39,308 nucleotides of DNA from Paractinoplanes rishiriensis (GTDB taxonomy: Bacteria > Actinomycetota > Actinomycetes > Mycobacteriales > Micromonosporaceae): contig NZ_BOMV01000043.1 of assembly GCF_016862375.1 (NCBI RefSeq), forward strand, positions 1 to 39,308. The letters are read 5' to 3'. Shown here in pieces: positions 22,590 through 30,885 of this stretch. Both the position numbers and the translations under genes were made by a program. Position 1 is the stretch's first letter, and the number at the start of each line of letters is the position of its first letter. The notes below the pieces were generated by a model. That model was given only the letters and a program-made list of their open reading frames with translations. It did not search any database and was not told the DNA's origin.

Positions 22590-25046
22590 TCACCCTTGTA
22601 GAACCTCGGCGAAGATCGTCGGACCGAGCCGGTCCCGGTCGCGGATCAGCAGCGTGATGCCGCCCGACCGGCACAGGTCGGCCAGCCGACGCACCGCCAC
22701 ACCGCGGTCGTCGGTGACCGGGGTGCTCACGATCAGGCCGACCAGGGCCTCCACCACGTCCCGTGGATCATGGGCGCCGTCGTACGCCTCGGCCGCCCGC
22801 GCAAAACACTCGGCCGCGTGTTTCTGCTCGCCCTCGCGCAGCGCAATGGCCGCCTCGACCACCGCGGCCGGACCGTCCGGCGGCAGCTCGGTCGGCATCC
22901 GCAGCCGCTCCAGCACCTCGCGCGCCGCCGGCACCCGGCCCGACTCGGCCAGCGCCAGGCCCAGCGTGGCCAGCAGCCGGCGCCGCTGGTTGGGATCGCC
23001 GACCCGGTCCAGCTCGGCCAGCGCGACCCGGGCGAGCCGCTCGGCCTCGTCCGGCCGCCCGTCGAGCCTCGCCACCTCGGCCAGGTTTGCCCGGGCCACC
23101 GCCCGCAACCGCTCCTCGCCGGACTGGCCGGCCAGCTCGTCGACCGCCGCGAGCCGCCGCCGGGCCGCCTCCAGGTCGCCCTCGCGCACCTCGTGCCAGG
23201 TCAGGTTGTTCTCGGCCACCGCCACGTCGCGCGGCCGGCCGGTCCGCCGGGCCAGCACCAGCGCCGCCTCGCCGTGCCGCCGGGCCTCGTCGTAGCCCGC
23301 GGTGGTCATCCACAGCGACGCCAGCAGGGTGTGCGCGGTGCGCTGACCGGTCACCGAGCCGAGCAGCTCGAACTCGGCCACCGCGGCGGTTGCCGACCCG
23401 ATCTCCTCGGCGCCGGCGCCGTGTTCGAGCGCCAGCTGGGCCAGCCCCACCTTGGCCCACGCCCGGGTGGCCGGGTCGGCGTCGGCGGTGCGCGGGTCGT
23501 CGAGCAGGCGCCGCAGCCACTGCCGGCCGCTCACGTCCCGCCCGCGGAACCGCCACCAGCGCGGCAGCGCGGCCGCCAGGCGCAGCGCGGTGTGCGGATC
23601 TTCACCGGCCGCGAAGGTGAGCGCCGAGCCCAGGTCGCCGGACACGTCGTCGAGCCGGCCGGCCGCCTCGGTCAGTTTGGTGCCGATCAGGTCGGGCGCG
23701 ATCTGCTGGGCGAGCGCGGCCAGCACCGTGGCGTGCCGCCGCCGGGCCTCGGTCACCTCGCCGGCCGCCGCGGCCCGCTCGGCCGCGTAGTCGCGTACCA
23801 CGTCGAGCAGCCGGAACCGGACCGTGCGGGTGCCGCGCACGCTCAGCAGGCCCAGCTCGAGCAGCCGGTCGAGCAGGTGCACCACGTCGGCGCCGTCGGT
23901 CTGCGCGCCGGCGGTCATCTGCTCGGCGAGCGGCAGCGACCACCGGTAGCGGAACATCGCGAGCAGCCGCAACGCCCGCTGCTCACCCGCGTTGAGCAGG
24001 CGATAACTGGCGGCCACCGCGTCCCGCAGGGAGACCACCGACTCGGGCGGCTGGGTGCCCGGCCGGGCGAGGTCGAGCACCCGGTCGCCGTACCGGTCGA
24101 GGATCTCGGGGATGGTCAGCACGCGGCCACGGGCCGCGGCCAGCTCGATCGCCAGCGGGAGTCCGCCGAGGCGGCGCACGAGGATGGCCAGGGGCGCGAT
24201 CTCGTCGGGCTCCGGCTGGGTGCGGCGAACTCGGGCCAGGCGTTCCAGAAAGAGAGCCACAGCCGGGTACGCGGCGACGGCCGCGAGCGTGGACGGCGCC
24301 TCGAACGGCGGCGCGACCAGCGGGGCCAGCGGCCAGACCCGCTCGGCGGGCAGCCCCACCGGATGCCGGCCGGTGGCCAGGAACCGCAGCGACGGCAGCC
24401 GGTCGAGCAACCGGGTGAGCATCTCGGAGCTGGCCTCGGGCGACCGCTCGACGGCGTCGACGAACAGCAGTGCGGCCCGGCCCGCGAACCGGCCGGCCAG
24501 GTCGTCGGCCCGGCCCACCGCGAAGGCGGCCGCGATGCTCGCCAGGATCTCGCCGACCGACGACGCCTCGGTGATCACGATGCCGGCCACGCCGCCCGGG
24601 TAGGACGCCGCCACCCGGTGTGCCACGGTGATGCCGAGCGTGGTCTTGCCGACGCCGGCGATGCCGACCAGGGTGACGCCGCGCGGCCCGTCGGGCGCCG
24701 ACAGCCGGTCCACCAGCTCGGCGAGGTCGTCGTCGCGGCCGATCAGCTCGGTCGGCGCCATCTGGAGGAACCCGGTGGGTGGCAGCGGCTCGTCGGTGCT
24801 CTGCCCGCGGGCCGCGGCCAGGAACGCCTCCCGGTCGGCGCCGCCCAGGCCGAGCGCGGCGGCGAGCAACTCGACGGTGGTGCGCTGCGGCCGGGAGGCG
24901 CGTCCGCGTTCCAGGTCGCGCACGGTACGCACACCGATCGCGGCCCGGGCGGCGAGTTCCTCCTGGGTCAGGCCGGCCCGCAGGCGATGCCGGCGCAGCA
25001 CGACGTCGAAGCCGGAGCCGCCTTGGCCCGCACCCGATGCCGACAT
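22590..25046 (-). CDS. XRE-STAND NTPase-TPR transcriptional regulator
   Basis: 818 residues. The N-terminal XRE helix-turn-helix (about 13-68; LRAGLTQEELAARAAIGVRT) is followed by an NB-ARC-like ATPase. This has Walker A GIAGVGKTT at 128-136, Walker B ALLFVDAVE at 192-200 and the GGLPLAIELAAARG motif. The C-terminal 350 residues are Ala/Arg/Leu-rich helical repeats of TPR type (for example RRHGEAALVLARRTGRPRD). Such proteins act as ATP-dependent signal-integrating regulators, often of secondary metabolism. It lacks the BTAD domain of AfsR/SARP. ATG 25046 has TAGGTT 6 nt before it, consistent with a leaderless mRNA. No biosynthetic cluster is adjacent, so the target is unknown. Confidence 0.88.
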   Translation of the reverse strand: MSASGAGQGGSGFDVVLRRHRLRAGLTQEELAARAAIGVRTVRDLERGRASRPQRTTVELLAAALGLGGADREAFLAAARGQSTDEPLPPTGFLQMAPTELIGRDDDLAELVDRLSAPDGPRGVTLVGIAGVGKTTLGITVAHRVAASYPGGVAGIVITEASSVGEILASIAAAFAVGRADDLAGRFAGRAALLFVDAVERSPEASSEMLTRLLDRLPSLRFLATGRHPVGLPAERVWPLAPLVAPPFEAPSTLAAVAAYPAVALFLERLARVRRTQPEPDEIAPLAILVRRLGGLPLAIELAAARGRVLTIPEILDRYGDRVLDLARPGTQPPESVVSLRDAVAASYRLLNAGEQRALRLLAMFRYRWSLPLAEQMTAGAQTDGADVVHLLDRLLELGLLSVRGTRTVRFRLLDVVRDYAAERAAAAGEVTEARRRHATVLAALAQQIAPDLIGTKLTEAAGRLDDVSGDLGSALTFAAGEDPHTALRLAAALPRWWRFRGRDVSGRQWLRRLLDDPRTADADPATRAWAKVGLAQLALEHGAGAEEIGSATAAVAEFELLGSVTGQRTAHTLLASLWMTTAGYDEARRHGEAALVLARRTGRPRDVAVAENNLTWHEVREGDLEAARRRLAAVDELAGQSGEERLRAVARANLAEVARLDGRPDEAERLARVALAELDRVGDPNQRRRLLATLGLALAESGRVPAAREVLERLRMPTELPPDGPAAVVEAAIALREGEQKHAAECFARAAEAYDGAHDPRDVVEALVGLIVSTPVTDDRGVAVRRLADLCRSGGITLLIRDRDRLGPTIFAEVLQG

Positions 25047-25052
25047 GGTCCG

Positions 25053-25058
25053 AACCTA
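25053..25058 (-). promoter_or_regulatory. -10 hexamer of STAND regulator, leaderless geometry
   Basis: TAGGTT on the minus strand (revcomp of 25053-25058), 6 nt before ATG 25046. No clear -35 and no ribosome site, so a leaderless mRNA is likely. Confidence 0.5.
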
Positions 25059-25144
25059 TGCACCAGCGGCTATACCGGCGAGCCGACATCCGCCCTTGTC
25101 GGAAAGCGGACCGAACCCCTGGTCCGATCTGCCCGAAATGCCGG

Positions 25145-26302
25145 CTACAGACCGAGGCCGCGGGCGATCAGCATCCGCTGCACCTCGGACGTGCCCTCGC
25201 CGACCTCGAGGATCTTGGCGTCCCGGTAGAAGCGGCCGACCGCCGACTCGTTCATGAAGCCGTAGCCGCCGTGCACCTGAGTGGCGTACCGGCTGTTCTC
25301 CATGGCCGCATTGCTGGCGTTCAGCTTGGCGATCGCGGCGTACCGCTTGAAGTCCTCGCCGGCCAGCATCCGGGCCGCGGCGTCGTAGTAGCCGAGCCGG
25401 GCCGTGTGCGCCCGCAGGTCCATGTCCGCGATCATGAACTGGACCGCCTGGTAGTTGCCGATCGGGCGGCCGAACGCGACACGCTCGCTGGCGTACTTCA
25501 CCGACTCGTCCACGCAGCCCTGGGCCAGCCCGACCGAGAGCGCGGCGATCGCGATCCGGCCCTCGTCGAGAATTCGCAGGAACTGGGCGAACCCGCGGCC
25601 GCGCTCGCCGAGCAGGTTTTCGGCCGGGACGCGGACGTCGTCGAACGACAACTCGTGGGTGTCCGACGCGCACCAGCCGACCTTGGAGTATCCGGGCGCC
25701 ACGGTGAACCCGGGCGTGCCGGAGGGCACGATGATCGTGGACAGTTCCTTACTGCCGTCCGGGTTGACGCCGGTCGCCGCCATGACCGTGACCAGGCAGG
25801 TGATGTCCGTGCCGGAGTTGGTGATGAACGCCTTGGTGCCGTTGATCACCCACTCGCCGGTGGACTCGTCGAGGACCGCGCGGGTGCCGATCGCGGCCGC
25901 GTCCGACCCGGAGCCCGGTTCGGTGAGACCGAACGCGGCCAGCGCCTCGCCCGAGGTGAGCCGGGGCAGCCACCGCTCCTTCTGCTCCGGGCTGCCGAAC
26001 CGGTAGATCGGCATGGCACCCAGCGAGACCGCCGCCTCCAGCGTGACCGCGACCGAACTGTCCACCCTGGCCAGTTCCTCGAGCGCGATGCAGAGCGCGA
26101 AGTAGTCGCCGCCCATGCCGCCGAACTCCTCCGGGAACGGCAGGCCGAACAGGCCCATCTTGCCCATCTGGCGGATCACGTCGTACGGGAACGTCTTGCT
26201 CTCGTAGTGCTCGGCGATCACCGGCGCGATCTGTTCCCGAGCGAAGTCCCGCACGGTGGCGCGCAGCGCGTCCTGCTCATCGTCGAGCCGGAAGTCGACC
26301 AT
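25145..26302 (-). CDS. Acyl-CoA dehydrogenase (isovaleryl-CoA dehydrogenase-like)
   Basis: 385 residues. FAD enzyme that oxidises acyl-CoA to enoyl-CoA. Signature blocks: FGLTEPGSGSDAAAIGTRA, NGTKAFITNSGTDI, RVAFGRPIGNYQAVQF, QVHGGYGFMNESAVGRFYRD and the C-terminal VGEGTSEVQRMLIARGL. The Glu of EGTSE is at the position of the catalytic base in many family members. ATG 26302 follows AGGAG by 7 nt. It lies 32 bp after the carboxyltransferase gene and presumably shares its transcript. With a carboxylase and HMG-CoA lyase nearby, isovaleryl-CoA is the likely substrate; specificity cannot be read from sequence alone. Confidence 0.92.
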   Translation of the reverse strand: MVDFRLDDEQDALRATVRDFAREQIAPVIAEHYESKTFPYDVIRQMGKMGLFGLPFPEEFGGMGGDYFALCIALEELARVDSSVAVTLEAAVSLGAMPIYRFGSPEQKERWLPRLTSGEALAAFGLTEPGSGSDAAAIGTRAVLDESTGEWVINGTKAFITNSGTDITCLVTVMAATGVNPDGSKELSTIIVPSGTPGFTVAPGYSKVGWCASDTHELSFDDVRVPAENLLGERGRGFAQFLRILDEGRIAIAALSVGLAQGCVDESVKYASERVAFGRPIGNYQAVQFMIADMDLRAHTARLGYYDAAARMLAGEDFKRYAAIAKLNASNAAMENSRYATQVHGGYGFMNESAVGRFYRDAKILEVGEGTSEVQRMLIARGLGL

Positions 26303-26334
26303 GTCCCACTCCTGGTTTGTCAGACGGGCTTTTG

Positions 26335-27864
26335 TCAGACGGGCGTGACGCCGTGCCGGCGCCGGGAGAACCCGCGGTCCTTGCCGCGGGCGGCGGCCAG
26401 GCGGCGGGTGATTTCGGTACGCAGTTCGGCCGGCTCGACGACGGCGTCGACGACGAGTTCGCTGGCCAGACGCATGATGTCGATGTCGCGTTCGTACTCG
26501 GCGCGGCGCTCGGCGACGAACGCGGCCCGTTCCACCTCGGACTCGATGGCGGCGATCTTGTTGGCGTAGACGGCGTTGACCGCGGCCTCCGCACCCATCA
26601 CCGCGATCTTGGCGGTGGGCAGCGCGATCGTGGCGTCCGGGTCGAAGCCCGGGCCGGCCATCGCGTACAGCCCGGCACCGTAGGCCTTGCGCACCACCAC
26701 GCAGATCTTGGGCACCGTGGCCTCGGAGATCGCGGTGATCATCTTGGCGCCGTGCCGGATGATGCCCTGCTTTTCCACGGCCGAGCCGACCATGAAGCCG
26801 GGCACGTCGGAGAGGAAGATCAGCGGCACGTTGAACGCGTCGCAGAGCTGGACGAACCGGGAGGCCTTGTCGGCCGAGTCGACGAAGAGAACCCCGCCCT
26901 TGAACATCGAGTTGTTGCCGACGACGCCGACCACCTCGCCGTTCAGCCGGGCGAACCCGATCGTGAGCTCCTTGGCCCAGAGCGCCTGGATCTCCAGGAA
27001 CGAGCCGGCGTCGACCAGTCCTTTCACGTACCTCCGCATGTCGAAGGCCGTGCGCTCACTCACCGGAACCAACGCTGCAAGATCGCCGCCGGCAGGCTCT
27101 TTCGCCTCCGCCGCAGGCGGCTGATTTTCCCAGTTGGACGGCAGGTAGGAGAGGTACGCCCGGACGGTGTCGAGCGCGTCCTGCTCGGTCTTGCAGAGGA
27201 AGTGGCCGACGCCGGACTCGGTGCAGTGCACCCGGGCACCGCCCATCGCCTCGAGCGTCGTCTTCTCCCCGGTGACCATCTCGACCATGCGGTCCGAGCC
27301 GAGGTACATGCTGGCGTTGCCCTCGACCATGGCGACCACGTCGCAGAACGCCGGAATGTAGGCCCCGCCGGCCGCGGACGGGCCGAACAGCGCGCAGACC
27401 TGCGGGATCGCCCCGGAGGCCCGGACCTGGGTGTGAAAGATCTTGCCGGCGCCGCGGCGGCCGGGAAACAGGTCGACCTGGTCGGTGATCCGGGCGCCGG
27501 CCGAGTCGACCAGGTAGATCATCGGTACGCCGTACTGGTACGCGCGCTCGATGACGCGGATGATCTTTTCGACCGTCCGCGCGCCCCATGAGCCCGCCTT
27601 GACCGTCGAGTCGTTCGCCATCAGGCAGACGCTCCGGCCGTCGATCCGGGCAGTTCCGGTGATCACGCCGTCCGCGGGCAGGCCGTCGGCGAGACTGTTG
27701 GCATACATGCCGTCCTCGACGAAGGAACCGTCGTCGACCAGCAGCGCGACCCGCTCGCGGGCGAACAGCTTGCCCTTCGCCGCGTTGGCCGCGTGGTAAC
27801 GCTCGGCACCGCCGGCCTGCACCCGCTTGCGGACCTGGGCGAGGGCCTCCTCGTCGATGGTCAC
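26335..27864 (-). CDS. Acyl-CoA carboxylase carboxyltransferase (beta) subunit, methylcrotonyl-CoA carboxylase-like
   Basis: 509 residues. Carboxyltransferase that moves CO2 from carboxybiotin to an acyl-CoA. Crotonase-fold halves are visible: SARITDQVDLFPGRRGAGKIF and FGPSAAGGAYIPAFCD in the N-half, and LSDVPGFMVGSAVEKQGIIR and AYGAGLYAMAGPGFDPD in the C-half. GTG 27864 has CAGGAGG 6 nt upstream. The neighbours (acyl-CoA dehydrogenase downstream; biotin carboxylase and HMG-CoA lyase 3 kb upstream) match the leucine pathway, making methylcrotonyl-CoA the best guess. Two putative TetR operators lie directly upstream. Confidence 0.9.
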   Translation of the reverse strand: MTIDEEALAQVRKRVQAGGAERYHAANAAKGKLFARERVALLVDDGSFVEDGMYANSLADGLPADGVITGTARIDGRSVCLMANDSTVKAGSWGARTVEKIIRVIERAYQYGVPMIYLVDSAGARITDQVDLFPGRRGAGKIFHTQVRASGAIPQVCALFGPSAAGGAYIPAFCDVVAMVEGNASMYLGSDRMVEMVTGEKTTLEAMGGARVHCTESGVGHFLCKTEQDALDTVRAYLSYLPSNWENQPPAAEAKEPAGGDLAALVPVSERTAFDMRRYVKGLVDAGSFLEIQALWAKELTIGFARLNGEVVGVVGNNSMFKGGVLFVDSADKASRFVQLCDAFNVPLIFLSDVPGFMVGSAVEKQGIIRHGAKMITAISEATVPKICVVVRKAYGAGLYAMAGPGFDPDATIALPTAKIAVMGAEAAVNAVYANKIAAIESEVERAAFVAERRAEYERDIDIMRLASELVVDAVVEPAELRTEITRRLAAARGKDRGFSRRRHGVTPV

Positions 27865-27873
27865 CGCGTCCTC

Positions 27874-27889
27874 CTGAACGATCCTTCAG
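27874..27889. promoter_or_regulatory. Putative TetR operator O1
   Basis: CTGAACGATCCTTCAG, a 16-bp dyad with one mismatched pair. It lies between the predicted transcription start and the ribosome site of the carboxyltransferase gene. Its complement matches 13 of 16 positions of O2. Confidence 0.6.
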
Positions 27890-27893
27890 GTGC

Positions 27894-27909
27894 CTGAACG
27901 ATCGTTAGG
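27894..27909. promoter_or_regulatory. Putative TetR operator O2
   Basis: CTGAACGATCGTTAGG, with a perfect AACGATCGTT core. It starts exactly 20 bp from O1, about two helical turns, and overlaps the -10 of the carboxyltransferase promoter. Confidence 0.65.
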
Positions 27910-27936
27910 TTAGCTCATCCGCGACGGGAACGGCAA
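27907..27936 (-). promoter_or_regulatory. Promoter of carboxyltransferase/acyl-CoA dehydrogenase unit
   Basis: On the minus strand TTGCCG (revcomp of 27931-27936) and TAACCT (revcomp of 27907-27912) are 18 bp apart. Overlap with O2 suggests steric repression. Confidence 0.6.
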
Positions 27937-27942
27937 CGACGA

Positions 27943-27984
27943 ACGGGAGCCTCCGCCAGTTGCGGAGACTCCCGTCCGTTTTTT
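27943..27984. terminator. Terminator hairpin between chaplin-like and carboxyltransferase genes
   Basis: ACGGGAGCCTCCGC (27943-27956), loop CAGTT, GCGGAGACTCCCGT (27962-27975), with one internal mismatch, then CCG and T6 at 27979-27984. The T run suits plus-strand transcription, yet both flanking genes are on the minus strand. It probably ends the chaplin-like mRNA and may work in both directions. Confidence 0.7.
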
Positions 27985-28066
27985 CAGTGCACCGATGCCG
28001 TGGAGGAGCACCGGCGGTTCGGGCGCGCCCGGGACGGCGCCACCCGGTCCTTCGCTATCGCCCCGT

Positions 28067-29410
28067 TCAGCGCAGCGTGTTCAGCAGGCCCAGACCGGCC
28101 AGCCCGTCGGTGCCGTCGGTCAGACCGGCGAGCGGGGTGCCCTCGGCGAGGCCCTTCTTCTTGCCGCGGGTGTCGTCGCCGTACTGGTCGGCGGCCGGCT
28201 CCTCGCCGCCGTAGTTGTTGGCGTCCGGCTCCTCGCCGCCGTAGCCGTTCGCGGCCGGCTTGGTGTCGCCGTAACCGTCGGCGTCGGCGTTGCCGTCCGG
28301 CTCCTCGCCGGTGTCGCCGTTGTCGCCCAGGTAGTCGCCGTCGCCGTCGTTGTCACCGTTGTTGCCGCCGTTGCCACCGTTGCCGTGGCCGTGGCCGCCG
28401 TGGCCGTGACCGCCGTGGCCACCCCAGCACGGCTTCCGGCAGTCGTCGCCGTGGTCGACGAAGATCGGGCCGGAGCCGTTCGCGCAGGCGGCAGCCGAGT
28501 GGGCGGCGCCCAGGATGCCGAGCGAGTTGCCGCAGACGTTGATCGGGATGTTGATCGGCACGCCGATCTGGGTGCCGTTCAGGATCCCGTTGTTGCTCCC
28601 GGTGCTCTGCACGAAGTCCGGGTGAGCGGATTCGTTGACCGCAACCCCGGTCGACCGGGCCGCACCGAGCACCGCGACCGAGTTGCCGGCGAGGTTCACC
28701 GGCAGGCTGATCGGCGCGAGCAGCTGGGTGCCGTTCGCGATGCCGTTGTTCTGGCCGGTGCTCTGCCAGGCACCCTCGGTGCGGGCGCTCTCCTTCTTGC
28801 GGAACTTGCCACCACGGTGCGTCGACACGTTGTTCGCGCAGATCGCGTTGGAGTAGGCCCCGCCGAGCAGCGCGATCGAGTTGCCGCAGACGTTGATCGG
28901 AACGTCGATCGGCGCGTAGATCTGGGTGCCGTTCAGGATTCCGTTGTTCTGCCCGGTGAACTGGCCACCGCTGCCCGGCCACCAGCCGCTCTCGGTGCTG
29001 GCGCTCTCCTTGCGGCTGCGGACGTTGTTGACGCCCACGCCGGTCGCGTTCGCCGAGCCGAGAACCGCGGCCGAGTTGCCCACGACGTTCACCGGCACGC
29101 TGATCGGCAGGTATGCCTGGGTGCCGTTGAGGATGCCGTTGTTGTTGCCGGTGCTCTGCCGGTCCTGCCAGCCGTGCTCGGCACGGTTGACGCCGATGCC
29201 GGTGGCGTTGGCCTCGCCGAGGATGCCGAGCCCGTTGCCCACGATGTTGACCGGGACGCGGACCGGCACGGCGATCTGGGTGCCGTTCAGGATGCCGTTG
29301 TTGTCCCCGGTGCTCTGCCGGACGTCGGCGTTGGCGGCGCCCGGGGCGAACAGCAGGGCGCCAGCGGCCAGGACGCCGACGCTCAGAGTTTTACGAACCC
29401 AAGTCTTCAT
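28067..29410 (-). CDS. Secreted multi-domain chaplin-like protein with five repeats
   Basis: 447 residues. Signal peptide about 1-28 (VGVLAAGALLFAPGAANA). Five chaplin-type repeats follow at about 33-76, 86-129, 151-194, 217-260 and 268-312, each built on NNGILNGTQ, PI-VPVNV-GNS and LG-A-N. Chaplins are amyloid-forming surface proteins that make aerial hyphae and spores hydrophobic in Streptomyces. Repeats 3 and 5 have the two chaplin cysteines (175/191 and 293/309, both 16 apart); repeats 1, 2 and 4 have none. After the repeats come a Gly/His-rich stretch with two more Cys (324, 328) and an Asp/Gly/Glu-rich tail with YGGEEP repeats. No LPXTG/LAXTG sorting signal is seen. GAAAGG lies about 11 nt before the ATG. 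Confidence 0.85.
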   Translation of the reverse strand: MKTWVRKTLSVGVLAAGALLFAPGAANADVRQSTGDNNGILNGTQIAVPVRVPVNIVGNGLGILGEANATGIGVNRAEHGWQDRQSTGNNNGILNGTQAYLPISVPVNVVGNSAAVLGSANATGVGVNNVRSRKESASTESGWWPGSGGQFTGQNNGILNGTQIYAPIDVPINVCGNSIALLGGAYSNAICANNVSTHRGGKFRKKESARTEGAWQSTGQNNGIANGTQLLAPISLPVNLAGNSVAVLGAARSTGVAVNESAHPDFVQSTGSNNGILNGTQIGVPINIPINVCGNSLGILGAAHSAAACANGSGPIFVDHGDDCRKPCWGGHGGHGHGGHGHGNGGNGGNNGDNDGDGDYLGDNGDTGEEPDGNADADGYGDTKPAANGYGGEEPDANNYGGEEPAADQYGDDTRGKKKGLAEGTPLAGLTDGTDGLAGLGLLNTLR

Positions 29411-29700
29411 GCGAAGAAATGCCTTTCGGAAATGTTTCGTGCAAATGCTGTGACATATTCAGTTGAACGGTGTTTCGGAACTGCATTCGGGCGCAGCGGT
29501 GCCCTGGCTCTTTTATTTCTGCCCTGACTGGCCGCTTGTCGACGTGCGCCCATTGGCGCTTCGGTGCGGTGGCGTGTGATTCAGGCGGGTGCGATTCGCC
29601 GCTTGTTCGCAAGCGGTTGGGGAATCGAGCCGGAACGCGGACACCGAAGCCGGTGCCGGCCGGTTGCCGGCGGTCGGGCAGACCGCCGGTCGCCCATCAC
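29411..29700. other. Leader region of chaplin-like gene
   Basis: 290 bp between the exported-protein stop and the chaplin-like ATG, both minus strand. The part next to the ATG is unusually AT-rich (around 29400-29470), consistent with promoter and leader. I find no match to the BldN-type pattern CGTAAC-N16-CGTTGA known for Streptomyces chaplins. A 73-codon frame here looks spurious. Confidence 0.5.
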
Positions 29701-30738
29701 TCAGTCAGGTGAGACGGTCGGTGCCTCGGCGTCGATCCGCCGGACCTCGACATCGGACGCGATCGGCAGCCGCTGGCAGGCCATCGTGCTGCTCGCGATC
29801 GCGGCCGGCAGGAAGGCGGGGGAGCCACCTTCCGTCGGTGACCCCGACCAACTGCTGGTCGGAGTGCCGCTGACGTCCCCGAGGTGCACCTGCAGGGGAG
29901 CAGGTCCGTCACCGCCGGGCGAGTCCTCCGTCACCGCCGCCGTGCCGGCTACGGCCCGGTGCATCACCGGGTGCCGGTGGGCGATCGATGCGGAGGCGGT
30001 CTTGCTGTGCCGGGCCGGTACGCCGTGCTTGACGGCGGCCACCGGGGCCGGCAATGCCTTGACGATCCGTGCGTGGCCCGCGGTCACGGCCGGTGCCGGG
30101 GCGGCAGCCACGGGTTCCGGCGCAACCGCCGGTTCCTGCGGCCGCTCGGCGACCGGATCCGCGTCCGGGGTGACGTCATCCGTCACCGCGGTGAGCCGGT
30201 GCGGGTCGGCGGCCGGCTCGCCGGTGAGGCGAGTGGGCTCGACTACCTCCCGCGTTACCACGTCGACACCGGTTTTTGCGGTGTCCACAGTGGCTGCGGT
30301 GGCGACGTCGACAACGGTTTTCGCGGGGCGGGTCAAAACCCGCTGCGGAACCTCGAGGATGTCGGCCACCACGTGCTTCTTGCTGTGCTTGACCGGAACG
30401 GCAGCCTCCAGCGGCCGGGTGGCCGAGGACAGGAGACCGGAGACCGGGGCGGTGACGTCGCCGTCGACGACAGAACCGAGCAACGAGCCGACGGGCCCGT
30501 CGCTGCGGTCCGCGGCGTGCGCGGCGGCACCGGTGAGCAGCCAGGCCGCACCGGCCAGGCCGCCGACTACGAGAACGCGGAGACCCCACCGGGAACCGGT
30601 GGTTTGCGCGCGACGCTCCGTCCGCCGCTCCGCCCCCTGGATGTGAGGCGGCAAGGGCGTGGCTGCGCCGGCGAGCGGCCCGGACGACGGCAGCGGGCGC
30701 GTGGCGCAGCGAGTGCGCTCATCCCCCAGGCCCGTCAT
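29701..30738 (-). CDS. Exported Pro/Ala-rich protein of unknown function
   Basis: 345 residues from ATG 30738 (MTGLGDERTRC), which follows GAGGGGCGG by 5 nt; ATG 30762 is an in-frame alternative. A long basic N-region precedes a signal/anchor segment (LRVLVVGGLAGAAWLLTGAAAHA) with an AHA cleavage-like end. The mature part starts with GPVGSLLGSVVDGDVTAPVSGLLSSATRPL, then Val/Thr/Pro/Ala-rich low complexity. No catalytic motif. It is upstream of the chaplin-like gene on the same strand, with 290 bp between, so it may belong to the same surface-structure programme. That link is positional only. Confidence 0.7.
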   Translation of the reverse strand: MTGLGDERTRCATRPLPSSGPLAGAATPLPPHIQGAERRTERRAQTTGSRWGLRVLVVGGLAGAAWLLTGAAAHAADRSDGPVGSLLGSVVDGDVTAPVSGLLSSATRPLEAAVPVKHSKKHVVADILEVPQRVLTRPAKTVVDVATAATVDTAKTGVDVVTREVVEPTRLTGEPAADPHRLTAVTDDVTPDADPVAERPQEPAVAPEPVAAAPAPAVTAGHARIVKALPAPVAAVKHGVPARHSKTASASIAHRHPVMHRAVAGTAAVTEDSPGGDGPAPLQVHLGDVSGTPTSSWSGSPTEGGSPAFLPAAIASSTMACQRLPIASDVEVRRIDAEAPTVSPD

Positions 30739-30779
30739 CGGTCCGCCCCTCGTCGTCAACATTCCACCGGTGGCTGATC

Positions 30780-30821
30780 CGCCGGAATTCCGGCGACATC
30801 GGCCACTCGTTATTGGTAACG
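30780..30821. promoter_or_regulatory. Two palindromes upstream of exported-protein gene
   Basis: CGCCGGAATTCCGGCG at 30780-30795 is a perfect 16-bp palindrome. CGTTA-TTGG-TAACG follows at 30808-30821. They lie 42-83 bp upstream of the ATG at 30738 and before the HMG-CoA lyase stop. They may be operators for the exported-protein gene. Confidence 0.45.
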
Positions 30822-30885
30822 AAGCGGCCGAGCGGGGGTCACGCGCGCAAATAGGAAAAATGATCGCGAGGCAGTGCGGCGGGAA

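Noticed and set aside
27995..29527. 510-codon plus-strand frame opposite the chaplin-like gene
   Set aside because: Val/Ala/Arg-rich mirror of the repeats on the coding strand; the minus-strand frame has a signal peptide and ordered repeats.
29391..29612. 73-codon minus-strand frame upstream of the chaplin-like gene
   Set aside because: No ribosome site, no family features, and it overlaps the chaplin-like start in another frame; probably leader sequence.
29411..29700. BldN-type promoter for the chaplin-like gene
   Set aside because: I could not find CGTAAC-N16-CGTTGA or a close variant in the leader.
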